NCBI GenBank assembly: GCA_038213375.1
Contig: JBBQTB010000009.1
Span: 81,607-145,606, forward strand
DNA: 64,000 nucleotides
Direction of reading: 5' to 3'
From: JAAUTT01 sp038213375
Lineage (GTDB): Bacteria > Bacteroidota > Bacteroidia > Bacteroidales > JAAUTT01
The notes under the pieces are model-generated. The model ran no database searches, was not told the DNA's origin, and was given only the letters and a program-made list of their open reading frames with translations. Position numbers and translations under genes: made by a program. Of this stretch, positions 53,228 to 62,796 are shown in pieces (the stretch's first letter is position 1; each line of letters opens with the position of its first letter).

Positions 53228-54889
53228 ATGATTAAATGTTTATTATTCAGTATAATAGCTCTTTTTTCTTTTACAAAATGTAAACAAACAACAAAAGAAT
53301 TGGATTTAAGCAAATCAATTACAAATTTAAATCTGATTCCTGAAAAATCCGGTACAACTCCAAACTACTGGTGCACCTGGGGTAGTCAGAACTATGCCAT
53401 AGATAGCATTACCCTGGCAAATTCCACTTTTGGTGTTGGAGGCCATTCTATTATTGCTGCAAAACTGACAGAAAAAAACGTTTTTGGAGAAAAAGGATGG
53501 GCCAAAGCTTTCAAAAAAGTTCAGAAGGATTTATACATCATGTTTGATGTCGGTTGGGACATTCCTGAAAAAGAAAATTTTGACGACAATCGATGGAAAT
53601 TGGGTTCACAAATTGTTGCCACCGATAAATTTCCTTCATGTTCAGGCTCATCTGTCGAAAAACTCAAAAAACTAAATGAACTTACCAAAGCGGCCGGTTG
53701 GCGAGGTGCAGGAATATGGATTCCGGCTCATGCTTATTTAGATAACAAAAACAACAAACTATTATCGCATACCGAACTCGAAAAGTTTTTTACAGAAAAG
53801 GCCAAATGGGCAAATGAAGCCGGAATTGAATATTGGAAAGTGGATTATGGCACCAGGGGTGGCGATTTGGAATTTCGTAAAATGCTAACACGCATTGCAA
53901 AAGAAAATGCACCAAAACTTTATGTAGAACATGCCAGAGGGGGAGGTCCTTTGAACGATTGGGATTGTCCCTGGGATTGTCCTTCAAATCATTCTGGTGA
54001 ATTTAGCAAATGGTGCGATGGTTCAACCCTCGATAATTGCGTAAAAATCACTGAATTTTCACAAATTCTCAGAACTTACGATGTTACTACCTATTTATCA
54101 ATCCCTACAACATTGGACCGTGTTTCTCAAATTCTGGCAAAAGTTTCTGGCAAAAGTGAAAACAAATGTATCCTGAATTGCGAAGATGAACCATACCTGG
54201 CAGCCACATTGAATTGCATGATGGGTATCATGCGAAATCCGGCATGGATAAAAGTTAGCGGGTATAATTACGATCCATTAAACATGAATAAACGTTCCGA
54301 TGAAGTAATACGTGCAGTTCGTTGGCAAAGAATTGCTCCAGCCATTGGTGCAGGTGAAGCAACCACTATGCTCTCATCTTCCCGTTTAACAGATTCATGG
54401 TTGATTAAAAGAGGTGATAGCTGGACAAGTTGGCTTTTCAACAAGGAAGTGAAACAAAGTGCACCTGCTATTGTGGCTAAAAACTTGGCTTTGCCTGATG
54501 TAAAATGCGATGGAGAACCACCGTATATTATTGTTTCCAAACAACCAAACGGGGCAGTTGCAATGGCTTCATTCATACGCCACAACACAAAAAAAGGCTT
54601 TTACTATCCCTTAGCAGAAGTTTCATTAGAAATAGGTGATTGTTCAATGCCTGTGGCTATTTTCGGAAGGTTTAAACAAGTAAAGTTAATTGCAAATAAA
54701 CAAATCGAAAATTGTAAAATTATTGCCCAAGATTTAGCCGGAGATAGTTCATATGACATAACCAAATTCATACAAATTTCGGGACAAATCATTGTGCTTC
54801 CGGGCGAACTAATTGAAAAAATAGGACTTTCGGCTGCAACTTTAAATGATGAATCTGAACCCGGAATGGTTTTGAAAGTTGCAGATTAA
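53228..54889 (+). CDS. Putative clan GH-D glycoside hydrolase, lipoprotein
   Basis: 553 residues. The N-terminus (LLFSIIALFSFTKCKQ, Cys at 18) looks like a lipoprotein signal. The body resembles alpha-galactosidase-like barrels: YIMFDVGWDIP at 103-113, GWRGAGIWIPAHAY at 157-170, and YWKVDYGTRGG with D206 where GH27/GH36 enzymes have the nucleophile. A C-terminal beta-domain starts near 420. I cannot assign a CAZy family by eye; it may be an unclassified relative of GH27/GH36. It is monocistronic, after a terminator, and more AT-rich than the block to its left. Confidence 0.6.
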   Translation: MIKCLLFSIIALFSFTKCKQTTKELDLSKSITNLNLIPEKSGTTPNYWCTWGSQNYAIDSITLANSTFGVGGHSIIAAKLTEKNVFGEKGWAKAFKKVQKDLYIMFDVGWDIPEKENFDDNRWKLGSQIVATDKFPSCSGSSVEKLKKLNELTKAAGWRGAGIWIPAHAYLDNKNNKLLSHTELEKFFTEKAKWANEAGIEYWKVDYGTRGGDLEFRKMLTRIAKENAPKLYVEHARGGGPLNDWDCPWDCPSNHSGEFSKWCDGSTLDNCVKITEFSQILRTYDVTTYLSIPTTLDRVSQILAKVSGKSENKCILNCEDEPYLAATLNCMMGIMRNPAWIKVSGYNYDPLNMNKRSDEVIRAVRWQRIAPAIGAGEATTMLSSSRLTDSWLIKRGDSWTSWLFNKEVKQSAPAIVAKNLALPDVKCDGEPPYIIVSKQPNGAVAMASFIRHNTKKGFYYPLAEVSLEIGDCSMPVAIFGRFKQVKLIANKQIENCKIIAQDLAGDSSYDITKFIQISGQIIVLPGELIEKIGLSAATLNDESEPGMVLKVAD

Positions 54890-55154
54890 AGGACATCTCT
54901 AAAAATTACTTTTTTTGATTCAACTTTTTAAACCTGAATTTTTATAATTTGTATATGCTATGGATTATTCTTTTTTTTAGCACAAAAAATCGCTACTAGC
55001 AATAATGGAATATGTTTTACTGATTTACATCGCTGCCATTCAGGAAGCCCGCCTTAGAAATGAAGCAATCCTTATATATTTTTCGTACATTTGGGTTTCC
55101 AGTCTAATAGTAAAGAATGGGCATCAGATAATTAAAAATTCAAATTACAAACCA

Positions 55155-56213
55155 ATGCAGCATACAAAAAACTCATTTATTATCCTTGCGATTTTATTGT
55201 TTCTATTGCCTGGATGTGCAAAAGCAACCTCATATATACCTCAAACCCAGTCAACCGATTCATTTTCAAGAGGGGCAGATATTAGCTGGCTTCCGCAGAT
55301 GGAGGCTTCTGGCTACAAATTCTATAACGATAAAGGCGAAGAGCAGGACTGTTTTCAGATTTTAAGAGACCATGGAATAAATACTATCAGACTCAGAACA
55401 TGGGTTAATCCGACGAATGACAAAACCAGCGGTCATTGCAGTAAGGAAGAAACAGTTGCTATGGCAGTGCGGGCTCAGAAATGGGAAATGAGGGTGATGA
55501 TCGATTTTCATTACAGCGATACCTGGGCCGATCCCGGCTCACAAAAAAAGCCTGCCACATGGGTGGGTCATGACTTTCCACAGTTGCTGAACGATCTCTA
55601 TAGCTATACTTATGATGTGATGTATGCATTGAAAACTGCAGGTGTTCAACCCGAGTGGGTTCAGGTTGGAAATGAAATTCCAGGTGGCATGATCTATCCC
55701 GAAGGTAGCTCAACAAACTGGAGCCAATTGATTCAGTTAATCAACAAAGGGTACGAAGCCATTAAAGCGGTAAGCCCGCATTCCAAGGTTGTGCTGCATG
55801 TCGACCAGGGAAATAACAATGGACGGTTCCGGTGGTGGTTCGACAATGCTAAAACGAACGGTGCAAAATATGATGTTATTGGCTTATCCTATTATCCTTA
55901 TTGGTTGGAAGGAAAACCCGATTACTCACTTTCAATAGATGATCTTGGGAATAACATGAAAGATATGGCATCGCGTTATGGCAAGGAAGTGATGGTGGTA
56001 GAAGTGGGTGGTGAAGATATAAAGCCACAAAATACTTACGATATGCTTATCGCAGTTCAAAAGAAAGTGAAGGATGTTCCGGAAAATAAAGGTCTCGGTG
56101 TCATTTATTGGGAACCCGAGGGAGCAAAAAGCTGGAGCGGTTATTCATTAAGTGCATGGGGCATTGATGGGAAACCTACGATAGCGATGGATGCGTTCCT
56201 TACCAAATTTTAA
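55155..56213 (+). CDS. GH53 arabinogalactan endo-beta-1,4-galactanase, lipoprotein
   Basis: 352 residues from the ATG at 55155, giving a lipoprotein signal (ILLFLLPGC, Cys21). GH53 motifs: RGADISWLPQME at 39-50, IRLRTWVNP at 78-86, MIDFHYSDTWADPGSQ at 115-130, acid/base E174 in QVGNEIPGG, and nucleophile E283 in MVVEVGGE. It cuts internal beta-1,4-galactan bonds, for instance in pectic rhamnogalacturonan I side chains, probably at the cell surface. An in-frame upstream start would add 50 residues that do not look like a signal peptide. Confidence 0.93.
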   Translation: MQHTKNSFIILAILLFLLPGCAKATSYIPQTQSTDSFSRGADISWLPQMEASGYKFYNDKGEEQDCFQILRDHGINTIRLRTWVNPTNDKTSGHCSKEETVAMAVRAQKWEMRVMIDFHYSDTWADPGSQKKPATWVGHDFPQLLNDLYSYTYDVMYALKTAGVQPEWVQVGNEIPGGMIYPEGSSTNWSQLIQLINKGYEAIKAVSPHSKVVLHVDQGNNNGRFRWWFDNAKTNGAKYDVIGLSYYPYWLEGKPDYSLSIDDLGNNMKDMASRYGKEVMVVEVGGEDIKPQNTYDMLIAVQKKVKDVPENKGLGVIYWEPEGAKSWSGYSLSAWGIDGKPTIAMDAFLTKF

Positions 56214-56274
56214 AAAAATGTGCGCTTTCTTAAAACATCATAGTTAGGATTGTCGGACTGTTAGTTTTTTATTC

Positions 56275-56793
56275 GTGACCTTAAAAACCGTGAAGGAAAA
56301 TTTGTGGAAAACGAAATTTGCCGCTCCAATGTACGACTTAACTGGCGCAGAAATTGAATTTTATGACCTTCCAATGCCCCATGCTCAGGACTCGGTTTTG
56401 TTGCAAAATAAAAATTATGCCTGGAAAACTTGGGGCGATATACTTAAACCCGCACAAGAAACAAATGTGTGGGCAACATATCAGGGCGATTTCTATGCCG
56501 GAAAACCTGCGGTTATTTTCCGAAAGTTGGGGAAAGACACAGTCATATATGTTGGTGTAGACAGTAATGACGGTCTTCTGGAAAAAGATGTACCCATAAA
56601 ATTGTATGCACTTCTGAATATTTCTGTGGAACAGTTTCCGGAAGGAGTGCTAGTCGAATATCGTGACGGATTTGGCATAGGGGTTAATTATTCATATAAA
56701 ACCTACCACGTGAATATTCCGGAAAATGCCAAAATACTGATAGGCCAAAAGGAGCTTCCAACAGCAGGAGTGGTAGTATGGAAGCTGAAATAA
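56275..56793 (+). pseudogene. Truncated C-terminal part of a GH42 beta-galactosidase
   Basis: 172 codons from a GTG. The translation matches the end of GH42 enzymes: a piece of the trimerisation domain (LTGAEIEFYDLPMP), then WATYQGDFYAGKPAVIFRKL, DTVIYVGVDSNDG, and the C-terminal domain (EGVLVEYRDGFGIGVNYS). The catalytic barrel, about 400 residues, is absent and no upstream sequence encodes it. The 62-nt gap after GH53 suggests deletion of the front of the gene. Either a pseudogene or a residual expressed domain without catalysis. Confidence 0.75.
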
Positions 56794-56815
56794 TACAAAG
56801 TTTAAAATTTAACAC

Positions 56816-57727
56816 ATGAAAAAAAACATCTTTTTTGTATTAATAGTGTCGACTGTCTTTTGCAGTTTTACTAATTTAATTTCGACTAAAAATCATTCAG
56901 ATAGCATTCAAAAGAAGGCTCAGGATACATTGATACCAAGGATAAGTTACACTTTATCAGGAAATCAATTGGTTGCCCTGTCAATTAAATTAATGTATAA
57001 AAAAACTCTTCAGGAAGATATGTATCTCTATCTTCTTCGTCCGGAAGGTAATACGAAAGAACCTCTTCCGGCCATCATTTATTTTACAGGGGGTGGTTGG
57101 GTAAATGGCAGTGTGGACTCTCAAATTGCTAATGCTGCTTGGTTCCGGGATCATGGAATCATTGGTATAACCGCAGATTATCGTGTAAAATCAAGACATG
57201 GAACTACTCCAGTGGAGTGTATCCGCGATGCAAAATCAGCAGTACGTTATGTTAGGGCTCATGCCAAAGAGTTAGGTATTGATCCGGATAAAATTATTGT
57301 TGCCGGAGGATCAGCCGGCGGTCATATAGCGGCCTGCACTGCCATCGATGGCGGTGATGAGTCGGGAGAAAATTTGTTAATAAGTTCGAAAGCCAATGCT
57401 TTGGTACTGCATAATCCAGTGTTGGGTGAAGGATTCGGGGCGGCTTTTTTCATCGAACACCCTGAGTATTCTCCCATATTGAATATCAGAAAGGGATGGC
57501 CTCCAACTATATTGTCATGTGGAACAGCGGATGGTACCACTCCTTTTCAGGTGGCTCAAAAGTTTACAGAACTGATGAAAAAATTAGGAAATACGTGTGA
57601 ACTTATTGCAGTAAAAGATGCCGATCATTCATGCGATTGGCCGGTAAGTAATCCCAATTTTCTTCCCACTCTTACACGGATGACCAAGTTTTTACAGGAA
57701 CAAATGTTTCTTCCGATTCAAAAGTAA
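56816..57727 (+). CDS. Alpha/beta-hydrolase, secreted esterase-like
   Basis: 303 residues with a signal peptide. The oxyanion motif GGGW at 92-95, nucleophile S166 in GGSAGGH, predicted acid D239 in SCGTADGTTP and H271 in DADHSCDW form a complete triad of the BD-FAE/acetylesterase type. It probably removes acyl groups (acetyl or feruloyl) from plant glycans. It starts 22 nt after the GH42 fragment and is likely co-transcribed with GH53. Confidence 0.82.
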   Translation: MKKNIFFVLIVSTVFCSFTNLISTKNHSDSIQKKAQDTLIPRISYTLSGNQLVALSIKLMYKKTLQEDMYLYLLRPEGNTKEPLPAIIYFTGGGWVNGSVDSQIANAAWFRDHGIIGITADYRVKSRHGTTPVECIRDAKSAVRYVRAHAKELGIDPDKIIVAGGSAGGHIAACTAIDGGDESGENLLISSKANALVLHNPVLGEGFGAAFFIEHPEYSPILNIRKGWPPTILSCGTADGTTPFQVAQKFTELMKKLGNTCELIAVKDADHSCDWPVSNPNFLPTLTRMTKFLQEQMFLPIQK

Positions 57728-57785
57728 AAATTCAATGATCTCACTATTTAAAGCCAGCGGATTTTAAAAATTTCCGGAAGGGAAT

Positions 57786-59531
57786 CTATTTTCTGGCAAG
57801 CAGGTTCTTCATTTTTTGGATCAGCATTTCCGTTTGAAATGGCTTGCTTATATAATCATTCATCCCTGCGGCAAGACAGTTTTCCTTATCTCCGGCAAGA
57901 GCGTTTGCAGTTATTGCGATTATAGGTGTGTGCTGATTGGTGCAGGCTTCTAATTCCCTTATTTTCTTTGTGGCAAGAATTCCATCCATAACCGGCATTT
58001 GTATATCCATTAATATAAGATCGTACTTTGTTAATCCGAATTTATCTAATGCTTCTTTTCCGTTATTAGCGATATCGATATTTTTTATCAATTTTTGAAG
58101 ACTAAGCACAACAATTTTTTGGTTTATTAAATTGTCCTCAACCAACATCACATTTGAATCTTTTAAATCAATAACCGGCATTTTCCTTGCAGAAACATTA
58201 CTTTGGTAGTCATTACCTATTATAGTATCTTTTCCTTCCGCAATAAAACTTGCACTATAAATATTGAAAATAAGAAAAAACGAAAAAATTGTCGAATCTT
58301 TTGTTGTGTTAACTAACAATTGACTGCCCGAATGTTCAATAAGTTTTTTTGCAATGGTAAAATCAAAAATAGTTGATTCTCTTCCATTTGTATTAGTTTC
58401 GTTTATCTGCCCTAATGTGTCAATTTGCGAATTATCAAGATTTAAAGGGACGTTTGCTTCAACTTTAAAGGACAATTCGCATAATTTATCAGTTTCTTTT
58501 AAAGCAGAATAAGAAATAGTAATGGTGATGTTTTGTTCGGAACTATTTCGTAATATATTCTCAATGATATTTAAAAATATCTGTTTTACCTTTACAGGGT
58601 CGCCAATTAGGTTGTATCGCAGATCAGTAAGTGGCTTTAAATGTAAGTTTACTTTGTTATAATTTAATGTTTGGAATAATTTTATTGTGCTATTGATAGT
58701 ACTCTGAAGATTAAAGCTAATTAACACTCCCGAACTACTAAAATCAATTGCCGATACTTTCGAGATATTATTAACAACATTCACCAGATTGTTGGTGGAT
58801 GCCTGTATTGTTTCAAGAAAATCTTGTTGAGATTCATCCAAAATTGTTGAGGTAAGCAGGTTGGTGGTCACCATAATATTATTTAATGGCGTTCGAATCT
58901 GGTGAGATAGTTTTGAAATAAACTCTTCCTTTACTTTAAGTTCCATCTCAAGTTTGTGAGCTTTATGTCTGATTTGAGAGAGGTGTTTCATCATATAGTT
59001 AATATATGCATAGCACATCAAAAAGATACCTATGTAGATAAAGAACAATTTAATTTTGAAAGTAACCGGAATATTATAGCTTCCGTTCCATTCGAAAGGT
59101 AAAAAAGTGATAATACAACTTAGGACAAAAAAGCCAAAAGAAATTCGGCTACCTAGTTTAATACCATAGAAAAAAACACAAATAACAGGAAAACAAACGA
59201 GCCACATACGACCTTGTCCGGTAGTTCCTCCGGTAATAAATAATACTAAAAGGTATAATCCGATGATAGCTAAGTTATAAAACCCATGATTATAGTGCCA
59301 TTTGTTTGCTTTAATATTCAGAATGTTTATTGCAAAGAGCATAAAAACCATAAATTCAACAAGCGCGTTCAGGTAACTTTCTGTAATCAAATCGATAAGA
59401 AAAAAAATCGGGAAAAAGATTGCGCCAAACCAGCTAATAAGATAAATGAAATTCCTTTTATTGTTATCTGAATCCTCCGAAGCGGGAAATTCGATACTTA
59501 TGATATCTTTAAGAAACTCTGTAAATGCCAT
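57786..59531 (-). CDS. Hybrid sensor histidine kinase with C-terminal receiver domain, degenerate ATP-binding boxes
   Basis: 581 residues. Six or so membrane helices (about 30-180) replace a periplasmic sensor. The dimerisation/phosphoacceptor helix has H210 in KLSHQIRTPLNNIM. The ATPase domain has an N-box-like NIIENILRNSSE (321-332), but the DxGxG and GxGxG boxes are not recognisable: VEANVPLN stands in place of DTGIG, and NGRESTIFDFTIAKKLIEH in place of GTGLGLAI. A receiver domain follows with VEDN at 465-468, D509 in LILMDIQMP and SKPF near 560. It may rely on another kinase or act as a phosphatase or relay. Confidence 0.82.
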   Translation of the reverse strand: MAFTEFLKDIISIEFPASEDSDNNKRNFIYLISWFGAIFFPIFFLIDLITESYLNALVEFMVFMLFAINILNIKANKWHYNHGFYNLAIIGLYLLVLFITGGTTGQGRMWLVCFPVICVFFYGIKLGSRISFGFFVLSCIITFLPFEWNGSYNIPVTFKIKLFFIYIGIFLMCYAYINYMMKHLSQIRHKAHKLEMELKVKEEFISKLSHQIRTPLNNIMVTTNLLTSTILDESQQDFLETIQASTNNLVNVVNNISKVSAIDFSSSGVLISFNLQSTINSTIKLFQTLNYNKVNLHLKPLTDLRYNLIGDPVKVKQIFLNIIENILRNSSEQNITITISYSALKETDKLCELSFKVEANVPLNLDNSQIDTLGQINETNTNGRESTIFDFTIAKKLIEHSGSQLLVNTTKDSTIFSFFLIFNIYSASFIAEGKDTIIGNDYQSNVSARKMPVIDLKDSNVMLVEDNLINQKIVVLSLQKLIKNIDIANNGKEALDKFGLTKYDLILMDIQMPVMDGILATKKIRELEACTNQHTPIIAITANALAGDKENCLAAGMNDYISKPFQTEMLIQKMKNLLARK

Positions 59532-59720
59532 CTTGTAAAACGATTATCCAAAATGAATTTAATCCTGATCTAATTTTTGCCCAAATTCTAACAGTACTTT
59601 AAAAATAGAAAAATAACATTAAAGTTTTGATTTAAAAAACAATTTATATTAAAATAAAACGAAATTTCTAAAGTCTATTTATATCTTTCAATTTTACGGT
59701 AGGATGAAGCGTATTTTCTT

Positions 59721-59728
59721 TAACTTTG
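59721..59728 (+). promoter_or_regulatory. -7 box for the secreted-protein cluster
   Basis: TAACTTTG matches TAnnTTTG and lies 24 nt before the ATG at 59753. This supports that ATG over a TTG at 59726, which overlaps the box. Confidence 0.45.
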
Positions 59729-59752
59729 TTTTACTATCCTATAGCAATAACA

Positions 59753-60445
59753 ATGAAAAGGCATTTTTCGTATATTTTTTGTATTTTTATCTTTATGGAA
59801 AGCGGGTTATATCTTCTGTATGGCCAAAACGATTCCATAAAAAAGGTTCCCTACAATCAGGATTTTCGATTTAAGGAAGGAATTTACCTCAATTTCGAAC
59901 AAGTTAAAAACAATAACCCTATTTCTAAATCCAGGGTCATTACAAATATTGATTTTAACGACGCACAATTTTTTGACAATGTTCTAGCAAGTCAAACTTT
60001 TTCCTTTTATGATCAGCTTGGTCTTAAAAGAGATGTTGCTGTAAATGCGGTTTGGGGTTACTCAAAAAACGGATTGATTTTTGTTAGGATGGAAAAAGTA
60101 TTTAATCGTGTTTCATACATTGGAAGTATAAGCCATTTCATTGCAACCATTACATCATACAATTCAAGAAACTACGATCCGTATTATTATAATCCTTACT
60201 ATTATTATCGTGGAGGGTATAATCCATCGTCATATACCTCTAATGAAATGAGACAGTTTATTTTAGACTTCGACTCAGGTAAAATTATGGATTACGATGA
60301 AGAAAGCATTGAAGTGCTTTTAATGAAGGATCCCGGATTGCATGATGAATATATGGCTCTAAGTAAGAAAAAAAAATCGCAGCTTAAGTTTGTTTATATC
60401 CGTAAATTTAATGAACGCAATCCATTAATGATACCATTAAACTAA
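59753..60445 (+). CDS. Secreted protein of unknown function
   Basis: 230 residues from the ATG at 59753, with a signal peptide (FSYIFCIFIFMESGLYLLYGQ). The mature part contains REGIYLNF-like FKEGIYLNFEQVKNNNP, GYSKNGLIFVRMEKVFNRV, a Tyr/Asn-rich run around residue 150 (YYYNPYYYYRGGYNP) and GKIMDYDEESIEVLLMKDP near the end. I do not recognise the family. It is 6 nt before the next gene, so these two are one operon. Confidence 0.7.
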   Translation: MKRHFSYIFCIFIFMESGLYLLYGQNDSIKKVPYNQDFRFKEGIYLNFEQVKNNNPISKSRVITNIDFNDAQFFDNVLASQTFSFYDQLGLKRDVAVNAVWGYSKNGLIFVRMEKVFNRVSYIGSISHFIATITSYNSRNYDPYYYNPYYYYRGGYNPSSYTSNEMRQFILDFDSGKIMDYDEESIEVLLMKDPGLHDEYMALSKKKKSQLKFVYIRKFNERNPLMIPLN

Positions 60446-60451
60446 AATATA

Positions 60452-61300
60452 ATGAAGAGAAGAATGTTAATTTCATTGCTAATTGCAATATCGGTGGGCA
60501 TGTTTGCTCAGGATTATGTTCCAACAAAGGAAGCCATAGCTCGTTTTTCGAAAACAAAAACAATGGTGGTGCTTGAGGATAATCCCCTTTCAGATTTTAA
60601 TATGACCCTAAAGCAGGTAATGCCTGAGGAGTGGAAAATTACTTCATACGATTTTATATCATGGAAAGATTTCGAAATTAAACGAATGGATTCCAAATTT
60701 TCATTCATCATATTAGACCAGGTGAAGTTTGATAAAGATAAAACCAATGCCAAATATAATTTCATTAGTCTGGTGATGGGCGGTGCGGCACTTACAATAA
60801 ACACGATGCCCGACCTATGCTCTATTCCGCTTTCGTATTATGGAATTGGTGACGATGCTTACAGTTATAAGCTTGGTATTTTACTTCGTTTTATGCAGAA
60901 CCATGTAAAACTTTTGCAGGTCGACCCAAAAATAGCCAGCGAAAATATCCTGAGGCATTACAACGATAACATAGAGTTACTTCAGGGAAAAACCCTTTAT
61001 TTAGTGGCCAACGAAATGGCTAAGGATGTGAATACTCTGGCGAAAATTAAAAAAGTATATCCTGGACCTGTTAAACTGGTTTCGCCTGATGACATTAAAC
61101 AAGCAATATCAGACAAAATGGATATAGTTTTTTTGCATAAAGTGGGTCCCGAATCTACTAAATTTAAAGCACGTTGCTATAAAATACTTGTAGGCGCTGC
61201 CGATGCTAAGTTTTATTATTTCGATTATCATATGGTATCCTCTGACAACCCTGATGGTTTTCTTGCCAAAGACTTGAAAAAGCTTGCAAGGAAATTATAA
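60452..61300 (+). CDS. Secreted protein of unknown function, tandem paralogue A
   Basis: 282 residues with a signal peptide (cleaved after GMFAQ, about 20). It contains FSKTKTMVVLEDNPLSDFN, EEWKITSYDFISW, FSFIILDQVKFDKDKT, YKLGILLRFMQNHVKL, KTLYLVANEMAKDV, LAKIKKVYPGPVKLVSPDDI and FLAKDLKKLARKL. The following gene is a full-length paralogue. Alternating beta and helix segments suggest two alpha/beta domains. No catalytic motif is evident. Confidence 0.72.
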   Translation: MKRRMLISLLIAISVGMFAQDYVPTKEAIARFSKTKTMVVLEDNPLSDFNMTLKQVMPEEWKITSYDFISWKDFEIKRMDSKFSFIILDQVKFDKDKTNAKYNFISLVMGGAALTINTMPDLCSIPLSYYGIGDDAYSYKLGILLRFMQNHVKLLQVDPKIASENILRHYNDNIELLQGKTLYLVANEMAKDVNTLAKIKKVYPGPVKLVSPDDIKQAISDKMDIVFLHKVGPESTKFKARCYKILVGAADAKFYYFDYHMVSSDNPDGFLAKDLKKLARKL

Positions 61301-61411
61301 TTTATTTTGCTTTTACAAATTTTTCACACTGATTAAATAGGAGGGGCTAATCTTAGTCGTAATTCATTTATTGCTCCTTGTGGATTTAAAAAATCTTAAT
61401 TTTTAAAAAAT

Positions 61412-62263
61412 ATGAAAAAAACAATTATTACCACGTTTTTCTTTTTCTTCCTGATTTCTATTTTTTGCCAGCAAAACAAACAGGTAACTAAAGAACAACT
61501 GACATTATTCAAAAAATCGACAACCTATGTTGTGATGGACAACAACCCAATGTTGGGCTATAATATTGTGATTAAAGCGGCTGTGGAAAAGTATTGGAAA
61601 ATTACTCCATACAAGGTAATTCCATATGAAACATTCGACTCTATTCGCAGCAATGCAAACAATTCTTTTATTCTTCTTACCAAAGTAAACCTCACCAAGG
61701 ATAAACGCGAAGCAGAATACCTGTATTTAAATGTTTTGATGGGAGCTAATGTAAAAGAAATTAACGATATGCCTGAAATTCTCACACTTCCGCTCGACTA
61801 TTCCGGCGTTGACGAAAATAGTTATACTTATAAAGCGGGAGTGATGGTACGATTTGCTCAGGAACATGTTAAAGCGATGATGGCATCCGACAGAATCATT
61901 CATTTTCGCAATCTGAAATATAATAACGAAAACGTAAGGGATATTAAAAAGAAAACCTTGTTGGTGGAAAAACGTGATTTGGCGGAGGAGGTAAATTCGT
62001 TGGAAAAAATCAAAACTCTCTATCCCTATGAAGTTAAGATTGTAAGCTCTGATGAAATTGAAAAAGCAGTTTTTAATTTAACACCCAATACGCTTATTCT
62101 GCATCAGATTGAACCGGGAGAGAACGACAATATTGGCCGTTCATATAAAATTATTTATGGTGTAGACGATAATAAAATCTACTATTATAACTTCGAAACC
62201 ATCTCGCAACGACGACCAGCAGGCATGCTTGCAAAAGATTTCCGGAGGATAGCAGGGTTTTAA
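61412..62263 (+). CDS. Secreted protein of unknown function, tandem paralogue B
   Basis: 283 residues with a signal peptide (FFFFLISIFCQQ). It parallels paralogue A block by block: FKKSTTYVVMDNNPMLGYN, KYWKITPYKVIPY, FILLTKVNLTKDKREAEY, GVMVRFAQEHVKA, KTLLVEKRDLAEEVNSL, IKTLYPYEVKIVSSDEI and MLAKDFRRIAGF. The two are alike in length and layout, so they arose by duplication. The 111-nt gap could hold its own promoter. Function unknown. Confidence 0.72.
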   Translation: MKKTIITTFFFFFLISIFCQQNKQVTKEQLTLFKKSTTYVVMDNNPMLGYNIVIKAAVEKYWKITPYKVIPYETFDSIRSNANNSFILLTKVNLTKDKREAEYLYLNVLMGANVKEINDMPEILTLPLDYSGVDENSYTYKAGVMVRFAQEHVKAMMASDRIIHFRNLKYNNENVRDIKKKTLLVEKRDLAEEVNSLEKIKTLYPYEVKIVSSDEIEKAVFNLTPNTLILHQIEPGENDNIGRSYKIIYGVDDNKIYYYNFETISQRRPAGMLAKDFRRIAGF

Positions 62264-62511
62264 TTTATTACTACTCAATACTAATTATCAAGACTCGATT
62301 CTTTTACGGGATTTTGCGAATCCCAGTTAGGCTTAGGCTGTGCCTTAGTCGAATATTTCCTTACAGGCTCAGTCTGATTTTATATGGACAACTTAGCCGC
62401 AGTCTTATCAGAACGTAGGGGTTAGAAGGGTATATATATAATTTACTCTAATTCTAATTATTAGTATTAATTACGCGGAACTTTGTATAACGACTTGATA
62501 ATTAAGACTAA
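62264..62511. other. Gene-free spacer
   Basis: No coding region is seen. A short hairpin, GGGATT (62308-62313) with AATCCC (62319-62324), lies near the left end. Repeats of TTAGGC/TTAG-like words follow; nothing else recognisable. Confidence 0.4.
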
Positions 62512-62781
62512 ATGTTTCATTGCCGCCACTATAAAAATGGATATATTGAACTACCCGATGGGCAAATTATAACAGAGGACTTGTTTATAGATGGAATGCT
62601 CAATAAATCGAAACAGCCTTTAACAAAAGAAAAAGTAAAGGAAGTTTTGAGAATTGCCCGAATTACAGTTTTTGAAAAAGGTCGTTTCCTCAGGTTGGGA
62701 GATGAGACGAAAGGTGAGATAATGATTGAATTTGTTGATGAAGATTTAGACTCTTCTAAAAACCCTGCTTTGAATAATTAG
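62512..62781 (+). CDS. Small hypothetical protein upstream of VIT1-type transporter
   Basis: 89 residues, no signal peptide, acidic C-terminus (MIEFVDEDLDSSK). It has CRHYKNGYIELPDGQIITED near the start and a helical segment KEKVKEVLRIARITVFEKG. I do not recognise it. It precedes the transporter gene by 15 nt, so it is probably co-transcribed and might regulate or assist it. Confidence 0.6.
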   Translation: MFHCRHYKNGYIELPDGQIITEDLFIDGMLNKSKQPLTKEKVKEVLRIARITVFEKGRFLRLGDETKGEIMIEFVDEDLDSSKNPALNN

Positions 62782-62796
62782 CCTTAATATAGATAC

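Noticed and set aside
55005..55154. 50-residue N-terminal extension of the GH53 gene
   Set aside because: The extension does not resemble a signal peptide, whereas the ATG at 55155 gives a clean lipoprotein signal.
59726..59752. TTG start for the secreted protein at 59753
   Set aside because: The codon overlaps the candidate -7 promoter box, and the added residues precede a normal signal peptide.
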